Part shown: in pieces, positions 27,834-35,380 of the stretch
Layout: every line of letters begins with the position of its first letter
Numbering within the stretch: the stretch's first letter is position 1
Assembly (NCBI RefSeq): GCF_002848345.1
Contig: NZ_CP025429.1
Coordinates: forward strand, 682,001-746,000
Direction: 5' to 3'
DNA from: Chromobacterium sp. ATCC 53434
GTDB taxonomy: Bacteria > Pseudomonadota > Gammaproteobacteria > Burkholderiales > Chromobacteriaceae
DNA: 64,000 nucleotides
Position numbers and translations under genes: made by a program
The notes under the pieces: model-generated
Seen by the model: the letters and a program-made list of their open reading frames with translations, nothing else
Told to the model about the DNA's origin: nothing
The model's database searches: none

Positions 27834-27956
27834 CCAGCTAGTGAGCAGGGCCGCAAGGTCCGCTGCGCCGGTCTGCAAAGGGGAGGATGAGAGCGGCAAA
27901 GCCGCCGTTGAACGGGGTTGTCGAAGAGCTAAGCTTCGGCAGCCCCGATTCATTTT
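27834..27956 (+). ncRNA. Candidate nitrogen-regulated small RNA
   Basis: The transcript expected from the sigma-54 promoter would be about 120 nt. It can fold into a 5' hairpin (GCAGGGCC, GCAA loop, GGTC..CTGC), a GCGGC-AAA-GCCGC hairpin near 27893, and a 14-bp terminal stem (CGGGGTTGTCGAAG at 27913-27926 with its partner at 27934-27947, two G-U pairs) followed by ATTCATTTT. An unpaired AAAGGGGAGGATGAG lies at about 27877-27891. A 40-codon ORF could start at the ATG 27887 but abuts its ribosome site and runs through the terminator into the opposite gene, so I favour RNA. Known analogues in concept are NtrC/RpoN-driven sRNAs such as NrsZ of Pseudomonas; no sequence kinship is claimed. Confidence 0.55.
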
Positions 27957-27965
27957 CGGCCGAGC

Positions 27966-28517
27966 TCAGGGCTGCTCGCCGATCAGATAGCGCTGGCTCA
28001 TCAATTTGAAGTGATCGCCGCCCGATTTCTCCAGCAGCTCGAACAGCACCATCTCGCGGCTGACGATGACGGCGCCGGCGGCGCGCATCCGCGCCACCGC
28101 CAGTTCGATGTCGGCGGGTTTGCGGCTGGAAATCGCGTCGGCGACGACGAAGACCTGCTTGCCGGCCGAAAGCAGCTCGATCACGGTCTGCATGACGCAA
28201 ACGTGCGCCTCCATGCCGCAGACGATGATCTGCCGCTTCTGCAGCAGCGCCGGCGGCAGGCAGCCGGCGGCGACGCAGGAGAAGTGCAGCTTGTCCACCA
28301 CATCGGCCTCGGGCGCCGCCTCGCGCAGCGCGGCCAGCGTGCCGCCGAGTCCGCGCGGGTATTGCTCGGAAAACGCGATCGGCAGCCCGTGGTCGCGGGC
28401 CACTCCCACCAGCCAGCGGCTGCGTGCCAGCAGCCCGTCGGCGTCGTGCACCGCCGGCAGCAGCTTGTCCTGGATATCCACCACCAATAGGCCGGCTTCC
28501 GGTCTTTGCATCAGCAT
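27966..28517 (-). CDS. Isochorismatase-family cysteine hydrolase
   Basis: A 183-residue hydrolase of the isochorismatase/nicotinamidase superfamily (YcaC-like group). The catalytic triad is recognisable as Asp in LLVVDIQDKL (about residue 15), Lys in VVDKLHFSC (about 76) and Cys in CGMEAHVCVMQT (about 106). The ATG at 28517 has AGGAG at good spacing. Substrate unknown. Its stop is 10 bp from the hairpin of the facing small-RNA candidate, which would serve both strands. Confidence 0.85.
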   Translation of the reverse strand: MLMQRPEAGLLVVDIQDKLLPAVHDADGLLARSRWLVGVARDHGLPIAFSEQYPRGLGGTLAALREAAPEADVVDKLHFSCVAAGCLPPALLQKRQIIVCGMEAHVCVMQTVIELLSAGKQVFVVADAISSRKPADIELAVARMRAAGAVIVSREMVLFELLEKSGGDHFKLMSQRYLIGEQP

Positions 28518-28580
28518 GATCCGCTCCTGTCGATTCCAGAGCATAGCTTAACCGTAAAGCCGGCTTTCGGCAGCGGCTAA

Positions 28581-28916
28581 TTATGCCCTTGTCTTTTCCT
28601 CTTGCCGAGCCAGCCAGCGCTCGGCCATCTCGCCGACCAGTCGGCGGCCGGGGTTGTCGCCGCCGGTCCATTCCTCGGGCCGGAACAGCTCGAACAGGCC
28701 GACCTTGAACAGCGTCGGCACCGCCAGTTCCAGCTGCTGTTCGATTTCGCCGCGCTCGCCGCGGTTGTAGGCGGCGATATTGACCAGCATCGTCGCGACG
28801 GTGCCGGTCTGCACCATGCTGCCGTCGCGCAGCCGCACCGCCGGCAGCGTCTCGCCGTCGGCGATGACCTTGCGGTTGATTTCGGACAGGTCCCGGGTGT
28901 GTTCGACTGGCTTCAT
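28581..28916 (-). CDS. Conserved-looking hypothetical protein
   Basis: A 111-residue cytosolic protein with no signal peptide. Features include INRKVIADGETLPAVRLRDG, then QTGTVATMLVNIAAYNRGER and an acidic C-terminal helix. The composition and an AAGGAG ribosome site support a real gene. I recall similar uncharacterised proteins in proteobacteria but cannot name a function. It diverges from the AraC-family gene and could be its target. Confidence 0.65.
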   Translation of the reverse strand: MKPVEHTRDLSEINRKVIADGETLPAVRLRDGSMVQTGTVATMLVNIAAYNRGERGEIEQQLELAVPTLFKVGLFELFRPEEWTGGDNPGRRLVGEMAERWLARQEEKTRA

Positions 28917-28984
28917 GGCGATCTCCTTGCGTTGAGTGAGCGCCCAGTATCACGCTGGCATTGCCGGCCCGCTTTCCATATAGT

Positions 28985-29011
28985 GCCAATAGATATTGAT
29001 AAAGGGCCAAT
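28985..29011 (+). promoter_or_regulatory. Direct repeats upstream of the AraC-family gene
   Basis: GCCAAT occurs at 28985-28990 and 29006-29011, 21 bp (two helical turns) apart on the same strand. This is the spacing of AraC-family half-sites. The second copy abuts the start codon, which would suit autorepression. Confidence 0.35.
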
Positions 29012-29755
29012 ATGGAACGGGTGATCATCGCGGGGCTGTCGGTGGCGGCGCTCCGGCGCGGCGTCGGCGACTATACCGCCCGCCATGTGCATTCGGTCGG
29101 GCAGCTGGCCTGGGCGAGCGAGGGCGCGCTGGAGTTGGAGGCCGACGACAGGCGCGTGCTGCTGCCGGCCGGCTGCGTCGGCTGGATTCCGCCGGGCATG
29201 CCGCATGGCGCGCGTTACCACGGCGAGTTGCGGGGCTGGAGCCTGCAGCTCGGGCTGGACGGCATGGCTGCGCTGCCGCCGGAATTGGGGGTGTGGCGGG
29301 CCTCGCCGCTGCTGCAGGGCGTGTTTCTGCGGCTGGGCGCCTGGCCGACGTCGGCCGACGACGAGGCGGCCAGGCGTCTCGTCGCGGTGCTGGCCGACGA
29401 GCTGACCTGGGCCGAGCCGTATCCGGCCAGCCTGGCCTGGCCCGCTCATCCGGCGCTGCGCAAGCTGGCCGAGGCCTTGCTTGGCGATCCGTCGAGGGAT
29501 TGGGACTTGCAGCGCTGGGCCGACCATATCGGCATGTCGCGGCGCAGCCTGATCCGCCATTTTCGCGCCGAGACCGGCATGGGCGTGGCCGAGTGGCGGG
29601 AGCGGCTGAGAATGTTGCGGGCCAGGGCCTTGTTGGCCGAGGGGCGGTCGGTCAGCTACTGCGCGGCGGAGTTGGCTTATGCGAGCAGCAGCGCCTTCAT
29701 CGTCGCCTTCCGCCGCTGTTTCGGCGAGACGCCGGGACGCTACTTGTCTGCATAA
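29012..29755 (+). CDS. AraC-family transcriptional regulator with cupin sensor domain
   Basis: A 247-residue regulator. An N-terminal cupin (about residues 15-90; HVHSVGQLAW and IPPGMPHGARYHG) should bind a small ligand. Two HTH motifs lie in the C-terminal 100 residues, with IGMSRRSLIRHFRAETGMG and a final AELAYASSSAFIVAFRRCFG then TPGRY. The ATG is preceded by AAGGG. It diverges from the 111-residue hypothetical gene and precedes the acetyltransferase pair by about 90 bp. Confidence 0.9.
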   Translation: MERVIIAGLSVAALRRGVGDYTARHVHSVGQLAWASEGALELEADDRRVLLPAGCVGWIPPGMPHGARYHGELRGWSLQLGLDGMAALPPELGVWRASPLLQGVFLRLGAWPTSADDEAARRLVAVLADELTWAEPYPASLAWPAHPALRKLAEALLGDPSRDWDLQRWADHIGMSRRSLIRHFRAETGMGVAEWRERLRMLRARALLAEGRSVSYCAAELAYASSSAFIVAFRRCFGETPGRYLSA

Positions 29756-29848
29756 AAATTATATTGCAATGCACAAAAGTTATTTGGCATGATGGTCTGC
29801 CGGGCCTGACGGCGATCCCGTCTGTGCCCATCAACTCAGGAGCCCATC

Positions 29849-30367
29849 ATGTCCCAGCCTTATCTGATTCGTTCCGTCGAACCGTCCGACGCCGCCGCGA
29901 TACATCGCATCAAGACGTCTCCCGGCGTTTATCCCGACACGCTGCAACTGCCGTACCAGCCGCTGTCGGCCACCGAGAAGCAGCTGGCCAGCCGTCCGGC
30001 CAACATCCACCAGCTGGTGGCCTGCGCCGCCGACGGCGAAGTGGTCGGCTCGGTCGGCCTGATCGTCAACGAGGGCATGCGGGTGCGCCACAGCGCCGAC
30101 CTGTTCCTGGTGGTGCGGGACGATTGGCAGGGCAAGGGCGTCGGCGGCGCCTTGATGCGCGCCATCGTGGACCTGGCCGACAACTGGCTGGGGCTGATAC
30201 GCATCGAGCTGAAGGTGGTGCACGACAACGCGCGCGCGATCGCCTTGTACGAGAAGTTCGGCTTCGAGTACGAGGGCAGGCTGCGCCGCGAGCAACTGCG
30301 CGCCGGCAAGCTGGAGGATGTGCTGGTGATGGGCAGGCTGAACTGGCCGACGAGGGAGGGGACATGA
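29849..30367 (+). CDS. GNAT N-acetyltransferase, YhhY/AaaT-like (first of a tandem pair)
   Basis: A 172-residue acetyl-CoA-dependent N-acetyltransferase. VYPDTLQLPYQ near residue 30 and the CoA-binding RDDWQGKGVGGALM (about 90-103) are typical, as is the C-terminal YEKFGFEYEGRLR. The closest family I recognise is YhhY/AaaT, which acetylates some free amino acids and analogues. A strong AGGAG-type site precedes the ATG. The stop overlaps the start of a paralogue by ATGA. Confidence 0.88.
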   Translation: MSQPYLIRSVEPSDAAAIHRIKTSPGVYPDTLQLPYQPLSATEKQLASRPANIHQLVACAADGEVVGSVGLIVNEGMRVRHSADLFLVVRDDWQGKGVGGALMRAIVDLADNWLGLIRIELKVVHDNARAIALYEKFGFEYEGRLRREQLRAGKLEDVLVMGRLNWPTREGT

Positions 30368-30867
30368 GCGAATTCCGCATCCGCCATCTGGAGCCGGACG
30401 ACGCGGCCGATCTGTCGGAGTTGGCCGCCGACGCCTCGGTATACGGCAACACGCTGCAACTGCCTTATCCGTCGGCCGGGGCGATGGCGGCCAGAGTCGC
30501 CAGGCAGCTGGGGGCCGGGCGCTATCAGCTGGTCTGCGAGGCGGCGGACGGCAGGGTGGTCGCCAGCGCCGGCCTGTGGCGTTTCGAAGAGGCGAGGCTG
30601 GGGCATATCGGCGGCCTCGGCATCAATGTCCACCGGGACTGGCAGGGCCGCGGCGCCGGCAAGCTGCTGATGGCGGCGTTGCTGGATCTGGCCGACAACT
30701 GGATAGGCCTGGAGCGGCTGGAGCTGACGGTCTACCCCGACAACGCGGCGGCGCTGGCCTTGTACCGGCGCTTCGGTTTCGTCGAGGAGGCGAGGCTGCG
30801 CGCGCATTCCTTGCGCGGCGGCGTCTACCGCGACGTCTTGCTGCTGGGGCGTTTGCGCGGCGGCTGA
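30364..30867 (+). CDS. GNAT N-acetyltransferase, YhhY/AaaT-like (second of a tandem pair)
   Basis: A 167-residue paralogue of the preceding protein. It shares VYGNTLQLPYPSAG near residue 27, QGRGAGKLLMAALLDLADNW in the CoA loop, and YRRFGFVEEARLR at the C terminus. It starts at ATG 30364 inside the previous stop codon. The tight coupling suggests a co-expressed pair with related but separate substrates, arising by tandem duplication. Confidence 0.88.
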   Translation: MSEFRIRHLEPDDAADLSELAADASVYGNTLQLPYPSAGAMAARVARQLGAGRYQLVCEAADGRVVASAGLWRFEEARLGHIGGLGINVHRDWQGRGAGKLLMAALLDLADNWIGLERLELTVYPDNAAALALYRRFGFVEEARLRAHSLRGGVYRDVLLLGRLRGG

Positions 30868-30908
30868 CGGGTTTGCGCGGCGCATCGCCGCAGGCCAGGA
30901 TGAAAAAC

Positions 30909-30938
30909 AACGCCGCCAACCGTATGGTTGGCGGCGTT
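30909..30938 (-). terminator. Rho-independent terminator of the small secreted protein gene
   Basis: A 13-bp perfect stem AACGCCGCCAACC / GGTTGGCGGCGTT with a 4-nt loop; on the minus strand it is followed by GTTTTT. It lies between convergent genes and may also end the acetyltransferase transcript. Confidence 0.8.
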
Positions 30939-30964
30939 GCCGTTTCGCCGGTGGGAGAGGGCGA

Positions 30965-31132
30965 TTATTTCTGGGCCGGAGCCTGTTGCTGAACCTGTTG
31001 GGTCTGGCCTTGCAGCTGGGCGTCCATGCGTTCGCGCATCGCCTTCATATTGTTGTAGCCGTCGCTGCCCGCCATGGCGGCGCCGGACAACAGGATCAGG
31101 GACAGGGCGGCGAGGGTGGTTTGCTTCAGCAT
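30965..31132 (-). CDS. Small secreted protein, member A of a paralogous pair
   Basis: A 55-residue ORF with AAGGAAA ahead of its ATG, a signal peptide (about residues 1-21, cleavage after AMA) and a short mature part GSDGYNNMKAMRERMDAQLQ then a Gln-rich tail. It aligns with the 58-residue protein at 32259-32435: both read AMAGSDG, then M-x-AMR-x-RMDAQ. It has its own terminator and lies divergent from the LysR gene with a dyad in between. Function unknown; I do not recognise the family. Confidence 0.75.
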   Translation of the reverse strand: MLKQTTLAALSLILLSGAAMAGSDGYNNMKAMRERMDAQLQGQTQQVQQQAPAQK

Positions 31133-31174
31133 GATGGTTTCCTTTTGCGGTGTGTTGTGCCAGCAAAGGGTTAT

Positions 31175-31193
31175 GCATCAAAATTACTGATGC
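31175..31193. promoter_or_regulatory. LysR-type operator candidate
   Basis: GCATCA-AAATTAC-TGATGC is a perfect dyad containing the T-N11-A spacing used by LysR regulators. It lies in the divergent gap, 43 bp from the small secreted gene and about 117 bp from the LysR gene. Confidence 0.5.
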
Positions 31194-31309
31194 GATACCG
31201 ATGTCTAGGCTGGCTTCTTGTGACGTGATTCATTATATTTCGAAGGATTCAGCGATAAAATTGGAAAGAACAGAATGAAGTGTTCAAATAAATTGAATTT
31301 GGCGGTCGG

Positions 31310-32209
31310 ATGAAGCTGACGCTGGAGGCCTTGCAGGTATTGGACGCGATCGAGCAGTACGGCAGCTTCGCCGCGGCGGCCGACGCGCTGTTCAAGGTGC
31401 CGTCGGCGCTGACCTACACCGTGCAGAAGCTGGAGCAGGGGCTGGGCGTGGCCATCTACGACCGCAGCGGCCACCGCGCCCGGCTGACGCCGGCCGGCGA
31501 GAGGCTGCTGCGCGACGGCCGCCAGCTGCTGGACGCGGCGCGTCAGCTGGAATTGCGCGTCAGCAAGCAGGCCCAGGGCTGGGAAGACAAGCTGCGCATC
31601 GTGGTCGGCGATCTGGTCGGTTTCGAGCAACTGCTGCCGTCGATAGCGGACTTCGACCTGCTGCAGGTGGACACCCGGCTGCATTTCATACGCGAGAGCT
31701 TCGGCGGCATCTGGGATGCGTTGTACGACGACCGCGCCGACCTGGTGATAGGCGCGCCGAACCAGCCGCCGCCGGGCGATTATTTCACCCGCAATATCGG
31801 CGATTACGATTTCGTGCTGGTGGCGGCGGCCGCCCACCCGTTGGCGACGGAGGCGGAGCCGGTGCCGCCGCATGTGCTGCGCCGCCATCGCGCGGTGGCG
31901 GTCGGCGACACCTCGCGCCGCCTGCCGGCGCGCACCGGCGGCTTGCTGGAAGGCCAGCAGGTGCTGACGGTGCACAGCAGCCAGGCCAAGCTGAAGGCCA
32001 TCGTCGCCGGGCTGGGCAGCGGCCATCTGCCGCGCTCTCACGTGCAGGCTTATCTGGACGGAGGCCAGCTGGTGGAGAAGGCGGAGGAGGAGGAGGGCAG
32101 CTTTCCGCCGATGTGCTTCGCCTGGCGGCTGGAGCAGCCGGGCCGCGCGCTGCAGTGGTTCATCCAGCGGCTGGAGCGGGCGGTGGCGACGGGGGAGTTG
32201 AGTATCTAG
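31310..32209 (+). CDS. LysR-family transcriptional regulator
   Basis: A 299-residue regulator. The N-terminal winged HTH covers about residues 1-65 (LDAIEQYGSFAAAADAL, then PSALTYTVQKLEQGLG), followed by a periplasmic-binding-like effector domain (about 90-290) with RIVVGDLVGF. Substitution of the usual SQPALS by VPSALTYTV places it nearer the YhjC/TtdR-like side of the family; the effector is unknown. It is flanked on both sides by genes for related small secreted proteins, which are the obvious candidate targets. Confidence 0.92.
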   Translation: MKLTLEALQVLDAIEQYGSFAAAADALFKVPSALTYTVQKLEQGLGVAIYDRSGHRARLTPAGERLLRDGRQLLDAARQLELRVSKQAQGWEDKLRIVVGDLVGFEQLLPSIADFDLLQVDTRLHFIRESFGGIWDALYDDRADLVIGAPNQPPPGDYFTRNIGDYDFVLVAAAAHPLATEAEPVPPHVLRRHRAVAVGDTSRRLPARTGGLLEGQQVLTVHSSQAKLKAIVAGLGSGHLPRSHVQAYLDGGQLVEKAEEEEGSFPPMCFAWRLEQPGRALQWFIQRLERAVATGELSI

Positions 32210-32216
32210 CGGGCAT

Positions 32217-32248
32217 GGAAAACGCCTGCCGGTTTCAACGGCAGGCGT
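32217..32248 (-). terminator. Terminator between the LysR gene and small secreted protein B
   Basis: A 10-bp perfect stem ACGCCTGCCG / CGGCAGGCGT with a 7-nt loop; TTTTCC follows on the minus strand. Being between convergent genes, it can serve both. Confidence 0.75.
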
Positions 32249-32258
32249 GCCTGGGGAG

Positions 32259-32435
32259 TCAGCGGTCGGACGGGATGGAGTTGACTTGCGGCACCGCCGG
32301 TGCCGGCAGATTGTGCATCTGCGCGTCCATCCGGCCCCGCATCGCCCACATCACCGACAGGCCGTCGCTGCCGGCCATGGCGGAGGCGGAAAGCAGCAGC
32401 AGGGACAGGGTGGAAACGACTATGGTCTTCAACAT
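32259..32435 (-). CDS. Small secreted protein, member B of a paralogous pair
   Basis: A 58-residue ORF with GAGGAA ahead of the ATG. A signal peptide (about residues 1-21, LLLLSASAMA) is followed by GSDGLSVMWAMRGRMDAQMH and a Pro-rich tail ending SIPSDR. The N-terminal 40 residues are clearly homologous to the protein at 30965-31132, while the tails differ. Convergent with the LysR gene. Below normal gene-calling size; coding status rests on the paralogy, the signal peptide and the ribosome site. Confidence 0.75.
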   Translation of the reverse strand: MLKTIVVSTLSLLLLSASAMAGSDGLSVMWAMRGRMDAQMHNLPAPAVPQVNSIPSDR

Positions 32436-32643
32436 GGCTATTCCTCGTTCAGTGCTTGGAATCGGGCCGTGTCAAGCCGCTGTGGGCAGGTGAGGCTGGT
32501 TTGGGCAGCAGTTTGGCTCCGGTCGGCGGCGCCGCGGCGCGAGGCCGCGGCGCTGATTGTCAGTGTAGGCCGGGTCAGACCGATTGACATGTCGACAGTT
32601 GTAAATAAATTTTAAAATCAACCACCTGGGGCATAGCCCGCCA

Positions 32644-33891
32644 TCAGATGTCCTGTCCCTCTACGATGCCGTCGTGGCTGGCGGCGTGGCGCGGCAGGAC
32701 CAGGTTCAGGATGATGGCCAGCAGGGAGCACAGGCCGACGCCGGACAGCGCGAAGTCGCCCAGCTTCAGCGTCAGGCCGCCGATGCCGGCGGTCAGCACC
32801 ACCGAGATGATCACCAGATTGCGCGGCTCCATCAGGTCGACCTTGGCCTCGATCAGCGTTTTCAGGCCGATCGACGCGATGGTGCCGAACAAGAGCACCA
32901 TGATGCCGCCCATCACCGGCATCGGGATCGATTGCAGCAGCGCGTTGAACTTGCCGAAGAAGGCCATGCAGATGGCGAACACGGCGGCCCAGGTCATCGT
33001 CACTGGATTGAAGTTGCGGGTGATCATCACCGCGCCGGTCACTTCGGCGTAGGTGGTCACCGGCGGGCCGCCGATCAGGCCGGCCAGGCAGACGCCCAGG
33101 CCGTCGCCGGCCAGCGTGCGGTGCAGGCCGGGGGTCTTGGTGTAATCATTGCCGGTGACGCCGCCTATCGCCATCACGCCGCCGATGTGCTCGATGGCCG
33201 GGGCGATGGCCACCGGCAGCATGAAGGCCGCCGCCGCCCAGTTGACTTCCGGGCTGTGGAAGGCCGGCGCCGCGAACCACGGCGCGGCGGCCAGCTTGGC
33301 GAAATCCACCGCGCCGAGGAAGGCGGCGGCGACGTAGCCGACGACGACGCCGGCCAGTATCGGCACCAGCTTGAACATGCCGCGGGCGTAGATGGACACG
33401 ACGATGGTGGTGGCCAGCGAGATCGCGGCCAGCAGCAGCGAGGTCTCGTACGGCAGCACCTGCTTGCCGCCGGCCTGGCCCATCGCCATGCCGGAGGCGG
33501 CGGTGGCGACCGACAGGCCGATGATCATGATCACCGGGCCGATCACCACCGGCGGCAGCAGCTTGTTGACCAGCGCCATGCCGCGCCAGCGGACGACGGC
33601 GGCGAACACGAAGTACATGAAGCCGGCGGCGAACAGGCCGAACATCGTCGCGCCCGGTCCCCAGGTGTGCATCGAATAGATGATGGGGCCGATGAAGGCG
33701 AAGGAGGAGCCGAGGAAGATAGGCACCTGACGGCCGGTGCAGACCTGGAACAGCAGCGTGCCGAGGCCGGCGCCGAGCAGCGCCATCGCCGGATTCAGGC
33801 CGGTGAGCAGCGGCACCAGCACCAGCGCGCCGAAGGCGACGAACAGGATCTGGGCGCCGGACACCGCCAGTTTCAGTTGTTGCATCATCAT
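32644..33891 (-). CDS. uraA: Uracil:proton symporter UraA (NCS2 family)
   Basis: A 415-residue nucleobase permease. QVPIFLGSSFAFIGP (about residues 54-68), EHIGGVMAIGGVTGNDY (about 240-256) and the TM10 stretch GGPPVTTYAEVTGAVMITRN (about 278-297) are UraA signatures, including the uracil-binding glutamates. It ends an operon that starts with upp. The exact start among three consecutive ATGs is uncertain; AGGAAG lies directly upstream. Confidence 0.94.
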   Translation of the reverse strand: MMMQQLKLAVSGAQILFVAFGALVLVPLLTGLNPAMALLGAGLGTLLFQVCTGRQVPIFLGSSFAFIGPIIYSMHTWGPGATMFGLFAAGFMYFVFAAVVRWRGMALVNKLLPPVVIGPVIMIIGLSVATAASGMAMGQAGGKQVLPYETSLLLAAISLATTIVVSIYARGMFKLVPILAGVVVGYVAAAFLGAVDFAKLAAAPWFAAPAFHSPEVNWAAAAFMLPVAIAPAIEHIGGVMAIGGVTGNDYTKTPGLHRTLAGDGLGVCLAGLIGGPPVTTYAEVTGAVMITRNFNPVTMTWAAVFAICMAFFGKFNALLQSIPMPVMGGIMVLLFGTIASIGLKTLIEAKVDLMEPRNLVIISVVLTAGIGGLTLKLGDFALSGVGLCSLLAIILNLVLPRHAASHDGIVEGQDI

Positions 33892-33925
33892 TCTTCCTTT
33901 TTTTCGTTTTGTAATCTGGTCGGGT

Positions 33926-34564
33926 TCAGACGGCGCAATACATCACCGCCTGCGCCAATACATTGTCCACATCGGCCGCCACCGCGCTGCGGCCGCGGAA
34001 ATCCAGCACCATCTTCTGCACCGCCCGATAGCATTCATAGCCGGGCCTGGACTGGTAATGGATGTCGACGCCGAGTCTGGCCGCCACCTTCTTGACCGTC
34101 GTCGGCTTGACGCAGACATGGCGCTGCGGATCGAAGCAGGCGAGAAAGCAGCTGACGATAGGCCATTTGGCGGCGTTGGCCTTGGGATCCATCCGCGCCA
34201 TCGCCAGCGTGTCCACATAGGCGGCGAAGCTGTCCGGGCCGAAGTCGTGCAGGACATCGCGCAAGGCCTGGACGAAAGGCAGGTTCAGATCGCGCTGGTC
34301 CAGGTAGTTGCGGAAGGCGATCTTCTCGAAGGTGCTGACCGTGGTGGCCAGCGAGATGATCTGCCGGCAGGTCTGGGTTGTGTCGGCCAGCCTGCCGCTG
34401 GCCAGCGCCGCGTCCAGCTTGTCGCGGGTCAGCTCGCTTTGGCACAGCGCCTCGGCCTTGGCGTAGCTCCGGTGCTTGCGGGCCAGCGTCAGCCAGTCCG
34501 GGTCCTGGAAGCCGCCGGGAAAGCGGGCGAGGAAGTCGGCGTCTATCGCGGCGTGTCGGTCCAT
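33926..34564 (-). CDS. Unknown protein inside the uracil salvage operon
   Basis: A 212-residue, mainly helical soluble protein with no signal peptide. Visible features are FLARFPGGFQDPDWLTLARKH near the N terminus, a central YLDQRDLNLPFVQALRDVLH, and VKPTTVKKVAARLGVDIHYQ then PGYECYRAVQKMV towards the end. I do not recognise the family with certainty. It has an AGGAG site and lies between upp and uraA in the same direction with short gaps, which hints at a link to pyrimidine salvage. Confidence 0.75.
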   Translation of the reverse strand: MDRHAAIDADFLARFPGGFQDPDWLTLARKHRSYAKAEALCQSELTRDKLDAALASGRLADTTQTCRQIISLATTVSTFEKIAFRNYLDQRDLNLPFVQALRDVLHDFGPDSFAAYVDTLAMARMDPKANAAKWPIVSCFLACFDPQRHVCVKPTTVKKVAARLGVDIHYQSRPGYECYRAVQKMVLDFRGRSAVAADVDNVLAQAVMYCAV

Positions 34565-34640
34565 GGCCTGGCTCCTGTCGGGCTTGCAAAAAAGCCGCCG
34601 GTTGCGGAAGCAACGGGCGGCTGATCGAGATGCATGGCGG

Positions 34641-35273
34641 TCAGGCCTGCTTGGTGCCGAAGATCTTGTCGCCGGCGTCGCCGAGACCCGGGATGATGTA
34701 GCCGTGCTCGTTCAGATGGCTGTCCAGCGAGGCGGCGTAGATCTGCACGTCCGGATGGGCGTCGTTGACGATCTTGACGCCCTCGGGGGCCGCGACCATC
34801 ACCACGGCCTTGATCTGTCTGCAGCCGTTGCGCTTCAGCAGGTCTATCGTCGCGACCAGGGAGCCGCCGGTGGCCAGCATCGGGTCGATGATGATGGCGA
34901 TGCGTTCGTCCAGGTTGCCGACGAACTTCTCGAAATAGGACACCGGTTCCAGCGTTTCCTCGTTGCGGGCCAGGCCGACGACGCTGATCTTGGCCGACGG
35001 CACCAGGTCCAGCACGCCGTCCAGCATGCCGATGCCGGCGCGCAGGATGGGCACCACGGTGACCTTCTTGCCCTTGATCTGCTTGACGTCTATCTTGCCG
35101 CACCAGCCGTCGATGGCGACGCTCTCCAGCTCGAAGTCGCGGGTGGCTTCGTAGGCGAGCAGGCGCGCCAGCTCCTGGGTCAGCTGACGGAACTTCATGG
35201 TGCTGGTATCGGCCTCGCGCAAGAGGCCCAGCTTGTGTTGCACTAGCGGATGATCGACGATGGCGATGTTCAA
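34641..35273 (-). CDS. upp: Uracil phosphoribosyltransferase
   Basis: A 210-residue enzyme converting uracil and PRPP to [17 protein letters not shown], the PRPP loop [11 protein letters not shown] and the C-terminal [19 protein letters not shown] are diagnostic. The start is TTG at 35273, with GGGAG six bases upstream; it aligns with E. coli Upp (208 aa), while the open frame extends further upstream through the leader hairpins. First gene of upp - unknown - uraA, behind an attenuator-like leader. Confidence 0.95.
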   Translation of the reverse strand: MNIAIVDHPLVQHKLGLLREADTSTMKFRQLTQELARLLAYEATRDFELESVAIDGWCGKIDVKQIKGKKVTVVPILRAGIGMLDGVLDLVPSAKISVVGLARNEETLEPVSYFEKFVGNLDERIAIIIDPMLATGGSLVATIDLLKRNGCRQIKAVVMVAAPEGVKIVNDAHPDVQIYAASLDSHLNEHGYIIPGLGDAGDKIFGTKQA

Positions 35274-35293
35274 TTTCGGCTCCCTACCTTGGC

Positions 35294-35327
35294 AAAAAGC
35301 TGCTTGCCGGCGTCGGCAAACAGCTTT
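35294..35327 (-). terminator. Attenuator-like terminator in the upp leader
   Basis: On the minus strand a 14-bp stem AAAGCTGTTTGCCG / CGGCAAGCAGCTTT (one G-U pair) with a 4-nt loop is followed by a total of five T, just 21 bp before the upp start. Transcription from the promoter at about 35381 must read through it. A second stem CGGCAGCC / GGCTGCCG lies upstream at 35343-35362. Confidence 0.7.
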
Positions 35328-35380
35328 CAATACATATGACTGCGGCAGCCGCAAGGCTGCCGTCGGTGGTATGGGGCATC

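Noticed and set aside
27778-27990. 70-residue Arg-rich ORF over the sigma-54 promoter
   Set aside because: It would start before the promoter and overlap it; the composition is that of random GC-rich sequence.
27887-28009. 40-codon ORF starting inside the small-RNA candidate
   Set aside because: Its ATG abuts the purine-rich ribosome-like sequence with no spacer, the frame runs through the terminal hairpin and into the opposite-strand hydrolase gene, and the product has no recognisable pattern. Kept only as an alternative.
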